The notes under the pieces: model-generated
What the model was told of the DNA's origin: nothing
What the model saw: only the letters and a program-made list of their open reading frames with translations
Databases searched by the model: none
Part shown: positions 60,903 to 64,000 of the stretch, in pieces
Layout of the letters: the number at the start of each line of letters is the position of its first letter
Position numbering within the stretch: the stretch's first letter is position 1
NCBI GenBank assembly: GCA_000349905.1
Contig: KB722742.1
Location: 1,168,386-1,232,385, forward strand
Length of the DNA: 64,000 nucleotides
Reading direction: 5' to 3'
Source of the DNA: Volvariella volvacea V23
Taxonomy: Eukaryota > Basidiomycota > Agaricomycetes > Agaricales > Pluteaceae
Position numbers and translations under genes: made by a program

Positions 60903-62612
60903 TCGCCATAGCCTGTCTCAATCTCCACCTCAGTTACCGTCGCAACCTTGCTCTTGAACGCAGCGACAATACCATAGATTGCAAGAGTTCGGGGAGTGGA
61001 TGGTGAAGGCAAAGGCAGCGACGATGGAGCGTGATGCCATCGCTGGCGTTGGGTCCATCATGAGGATGTCAAATGACTCGCGACGAATCGCTTTCGTATG
61101 CCAACATTCAAGGAGCCAGTTCAGGAATTCCTTCTTTGGCGTTGCCAATCCAGCTGTCAAGTATAAACTCTCTTATCTTTATCTTCTTTGGACTTGAAAT
61201 GGAACAGTAATATTCTCCAGTCTTCTCATTTTCAAACAAATTCATTCTACTTCTTTCATTTTATCGCGTAACCAACTTCAACCCCTCCCCATTCTCTATA
61301 ATTTAAATCGCATTACAACTAATTGCACTTTCATCTACATGCTATACTATTCGCCACGCTCCCCTGGTATGTTCTACTGCCCCCGCGAACCCTGCATGCA
61401 TACGATCTGAAGCACAAGCACGCGTGTATCCCGCCACCAATCATGTTGTTCCCTGTTATAGGCTTACTTTTTGCATCGTTCCGACCTCCCTCCCTACGCC
61501 TCTGTCCCTTCTTTCCTGTCCTGCTATCGTTACTCTACTGCATCGGGGGCCTTGTTTTCATTTGCAATCGAATTTTCCGTGTACTCCATCTACATGCCGT
61601 AATAACGTTGCTGCAATTCTTACCTTTCCCTCATGTTTGTAGCCCATAATGTAATACAACCATATTAATTGAACATTGCGATTTGATTATGAGCAAATCC
61701 TTTACTCTACACAAGCTAGTTAGGGCAAACTTGGCAGCGGTCCCGCGTTAGGATGAAGTATGTTGATCCTCAGGTCAAGAATCAGTCTGGTTACGTTGCA
61801 GTTGACATGGTTGACGTACATTGATGACGAGTTGATGGCTGGGGAGGGAGCGTAAGTTGGAACCCGGGATGCCCAACGCAATGTGCCTTTTGATCCATTA
61901 TCGCAGTCCGACTCTTACGCAGTCCTGAAAACGCTTGGATGACAGCCCGTAAGGGCCACTCGCACACTTTTCGACGACACCAGCACACCAACACGCGACA
62001 TGTCCTCCAACGCCGATATCGATAGCGCTGGGCGCCATTGCACCTGTCATTGATCCACCGCATGGCCTGATGCGAGGGGTCCGGAGTCGGAGTCAGAGCG
62101 TCCAAGCAGCGAATTTGGCAATGTCGAGGTTGATGGGGATGGGCAACCTGGAAACGGAATAGTCTGACCGTGATGAAACCCCCCATCACCAGCCCTGGCC
62201 ATGTTTTTTTTCCCTAAAAATCTATCGGCTTCAGCACGTTCATTTGAGCGTCTTGATAGTCCCCCTCCCCACACGCAACCCCCCCTTCATTCTCGCGCGC
62301 AGCCGACTTGTCCTTTTTCTTTCCTCCAGGCCACGCTAACACCGGCAGTCACGATTGCGGCAGCACGAGCATTGACGAAGACGACGACGACCAAGACGAC
62401 GAACGTAAATACCTTCTTTCCCCCGCACGCAGACGCTTTTGATTTCGACCTTGGCCTTTCTTGTCCACCAGTTACGATCGACCCCTAGCAATCACCACTT
62501 TTTACGTTGCATTCAACGCTGCTACTACGTTTTCATCAAACATTGGACGGCCCGGAGAGTTAAAAAAAGAGCAGAGGATAACTGTTGTTGGAAGTAGAGG
62601 ATCGTCGTCATC
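60903..62612. other. Intergenic 1.7 kb, no gene seen
   Basis: The left part is the 3' UTR of the F-box gene; the right part, rich in C and A with long pyrimidine runs, is probably the promoter and leader of the last gene. Short frames such as 60979-61197 and 61323-61649 have no recognisable features. Confidence 0.4.
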
Positions 62613-64000
62613 ATGGCTCCAGGATTTCTCTCAAAATTCGTGAAGAATGGGTCGAGTTCACACAATCGGGAGAGGTCCGATCGTTCACTGGATGCGAGTC
62701 GTATGCCCAGTGGCTCCCCTATCATCAGCAGAGCAAGGGCCCTCTCGGCTGGTCCACTTCCCTCGTCATATCCTAAAGATACCTCCAGCCACGCCATCAC
62801 GCCAAGTTCTTCCAAGTTCTTGGAGAGGATGTCGAGCACTTTGGCTCCAAGTGTGAGCATCAACATCAGCCCAGACACAAGCTCGACAGACGTCTCCCGA
62901 CCGCCGAGCGTAACGATTGTGCCGCCTTCGCCGTTAATCGGTAATGGCGATTTGTCTGCAAGCAGTTCCAGCCAGGACTTGTCACATCGAGATGCACGAG
63001 CGAAGCCTAATCAAGACGACTCTCATCACACAAGAAGTCGCACCATTTCCGCTCCTCCCCAGGCTTCAGCCTCGACCACCTCTCTTAACAACGTCACTCC
63101 TACGGAAGACAATCTCCCTACTCCGACTCCCAATCGCGCATTCACCGTTTTCGGACTACCGCTGGGCTTATCAATCTCTCGTCCGCCTTCACGAGCCCCC
63201 TCGCCCGCTCCGTCAGCGAGCAATCTCCGAGAAGCCGCCTCTCCTTCTACCAAAACATTCGCATCCCCGAGTAGCTCGCCAGGGCCCACGTCACCCAAGG
63301 GCGACAGTCTGATGCCTTCCGCTCTGGGTCAGACGCTTGAGCCAGCCAAGGAACTGCGGAAACAGGCGTCCAGCAAATCCCTCAGACAAGCTGCTCCACC
63401 CATCAACACTTCGCACGCCCGGGCGGCGACCTCTCCTGGACCATCAGCGGGAGCTCCTAGGGGGTCGTTGGACAGTCAAACAGAGCAGGAGATCGTTATA
63501 GCATACAACCCGATGACGCCCATTGTCGAGTCTCCCACAGCGCTTAAAAGTCACGAGGTGCCCACCCCTAACGTAATAACCGGCAATGCCGCGCCATCCG
63601 AAATTTCAAACTCTCCAAACAACACTCCAACCACCACAACATCCACTTACTCTTCCATCACTCTCCTTAGCCCGGGCAAAGACTCGGACTCTATTTCTGT
63701 CAATTCAGCGTTCTCAAGGGATAAAGATAGGGAAAAGGACAAGGACAAGAAACGACCCTGGCGCCGCAGCACAGCCCCACGAAAACCAACAGGTTTAGCT
63801 AACGCACTCGCAGCCACGGGTCTAGCAATGGCCAATCCGTCCATGTCCGCAGCGCATCAGGCTCAATTTTCTCCACCTGCTTCCATCTCACCCACTGGTG
63901 TCACTTCTCCTTCAAGGAAATCTTCTGGCCCGAACTCCCCAATACAAATGCCTCGCTCGCCGGCTGGTTCGACGTCGCATGCTAGGAATGGCTCTGCAGA
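62613..64000 (+). CDS. N-terminal part of a Ser/Pro/Thr-rich protein, runs off the window
   Basis: One uninterrupted frame of 462 codons runs from the ATG at 62613 to the window end with no stop, so the gene is partial at its 3' side. The start MAPGFLSKFVKNGSSS is followed by long disordered sequence rich in Ser, Pro and Thr, with many SP and TP sites that are potential targets of proline-directed kinases. A more conserved-looking part is KKRPWRRSTAPRKPTGLANA, followed by LAATGLAMANPS. The catalytic or binding domain, if any, should lie beyond 64000. I have a weak impression of fungal GRAM-domain lipid-transfer proteins, whose N termini are similarly built, but nothing here proves it. Confidence 0.75.
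   Translation, partial: MAPGFLSKFVKNGSSSHNRERSDRSLDASRMPSGSPIISRARALSAGPLPSSYPKDTSSHAITPSSSKFLERMSSTLAPSVSINISPDTSSTDVSRPPSVTIVPPSPLIGNGDLSASSSSQDLSHRDARAKPNQDDSHHTRSRTISAPPQASASTTSLNNVTPTEDNLPTPTPNRAFTVFGLPLGLSISRPPSRAPSPAPSASNLREAASPSTKTFASPSSSPGPTSPKGDSLMPSALGQTLEPAKELRKQASSKSLRQAAPPINTSHARAATSPGPSAGAPRGSLDSQTEQEIVIAYNPMTPIVESPTALKSHEVPTPNVITGNAAPSEISNSPNNTPTTTTSTYSSITLLSPGKDSDSISVNSAFSRDKDREKDKDKKRPWRRSTAPRKPTGLANALAATGLAMANPSMSAAHQAQFSPPASISPTGVTSPSRKSSGPNSPIQMPRSPAGSTSHARNGSA

Overview
The window looks like nuclear DNA of a filamentous basidiomycete, most likely an Agaricomycete. Most genes are cut into many exons by GT-AG introns of roughly 40-80 bp, several exons are only 7-30 nt, and the gene content fits: AGC kinase, malic enzyme, CorA transporter, F-box proteins, two-finger C2H2 regulators. 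I call 17 protein genes. Wherever exon ends are given they were derived by hand from splice signals, and the summed exon lengths stay in frame. No rRNA, tRNA or CRISPR array was recognised. An assembly gap of 100 N lies at 10013-10112.

Layout. 0.4-21.4 kb is gene-dense: a 99-residue five-exon protein (+), a very large AGC kinase with a PX-like N terminus and a long acidic tail (-), a secretory-pathway membrane protein (-), an F-box protein (-), NAD-type malic enzyme (-), a predicted single-pass membrane protein (-), a long F-box/zinc-finger protein (+) and an Lto1 homologue (-). 24.0-36.2 kb holds two related two-finger C2H2 regulators, one on each strand, separated by 8.8 kb without recognisable genes. 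36.2-50.7 kb is gene-poor except for a CorA-type magnesium transporter at 43.1-45.8 kb. 50.7-64 kb is dense again: a protein with a nuclease-like D...ExK pattern (+), an FMN-binding pyridoxamine-oxidase-like protein (-), a very acidic nuclear-type protein (+), a Ser/Pro-rich unknown (-), a second long F-box/zinc-finger protein paralogous to the one at 16.8 kb (+), and the start of a Ser/Pro/Thr-rich gene that leaves the window.

How the genes relate. There is no sign of a biosynthetic cluster or operon-like pathway. Two paralogous pairs stand out: the C2H2 regulators (24.0 and 34.1 kb) and the F-box/zinc proteins (16.8 and 57.8 kb). The latter share an unusual order of F-box, zinc ribbon, coiled middle and three C-terminal zinc modules. 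The remaining genes are housekeeping or signalling functions: malate metabolism, Fe-S assembly adaptor, Mg2+ transport, kinase signalling.
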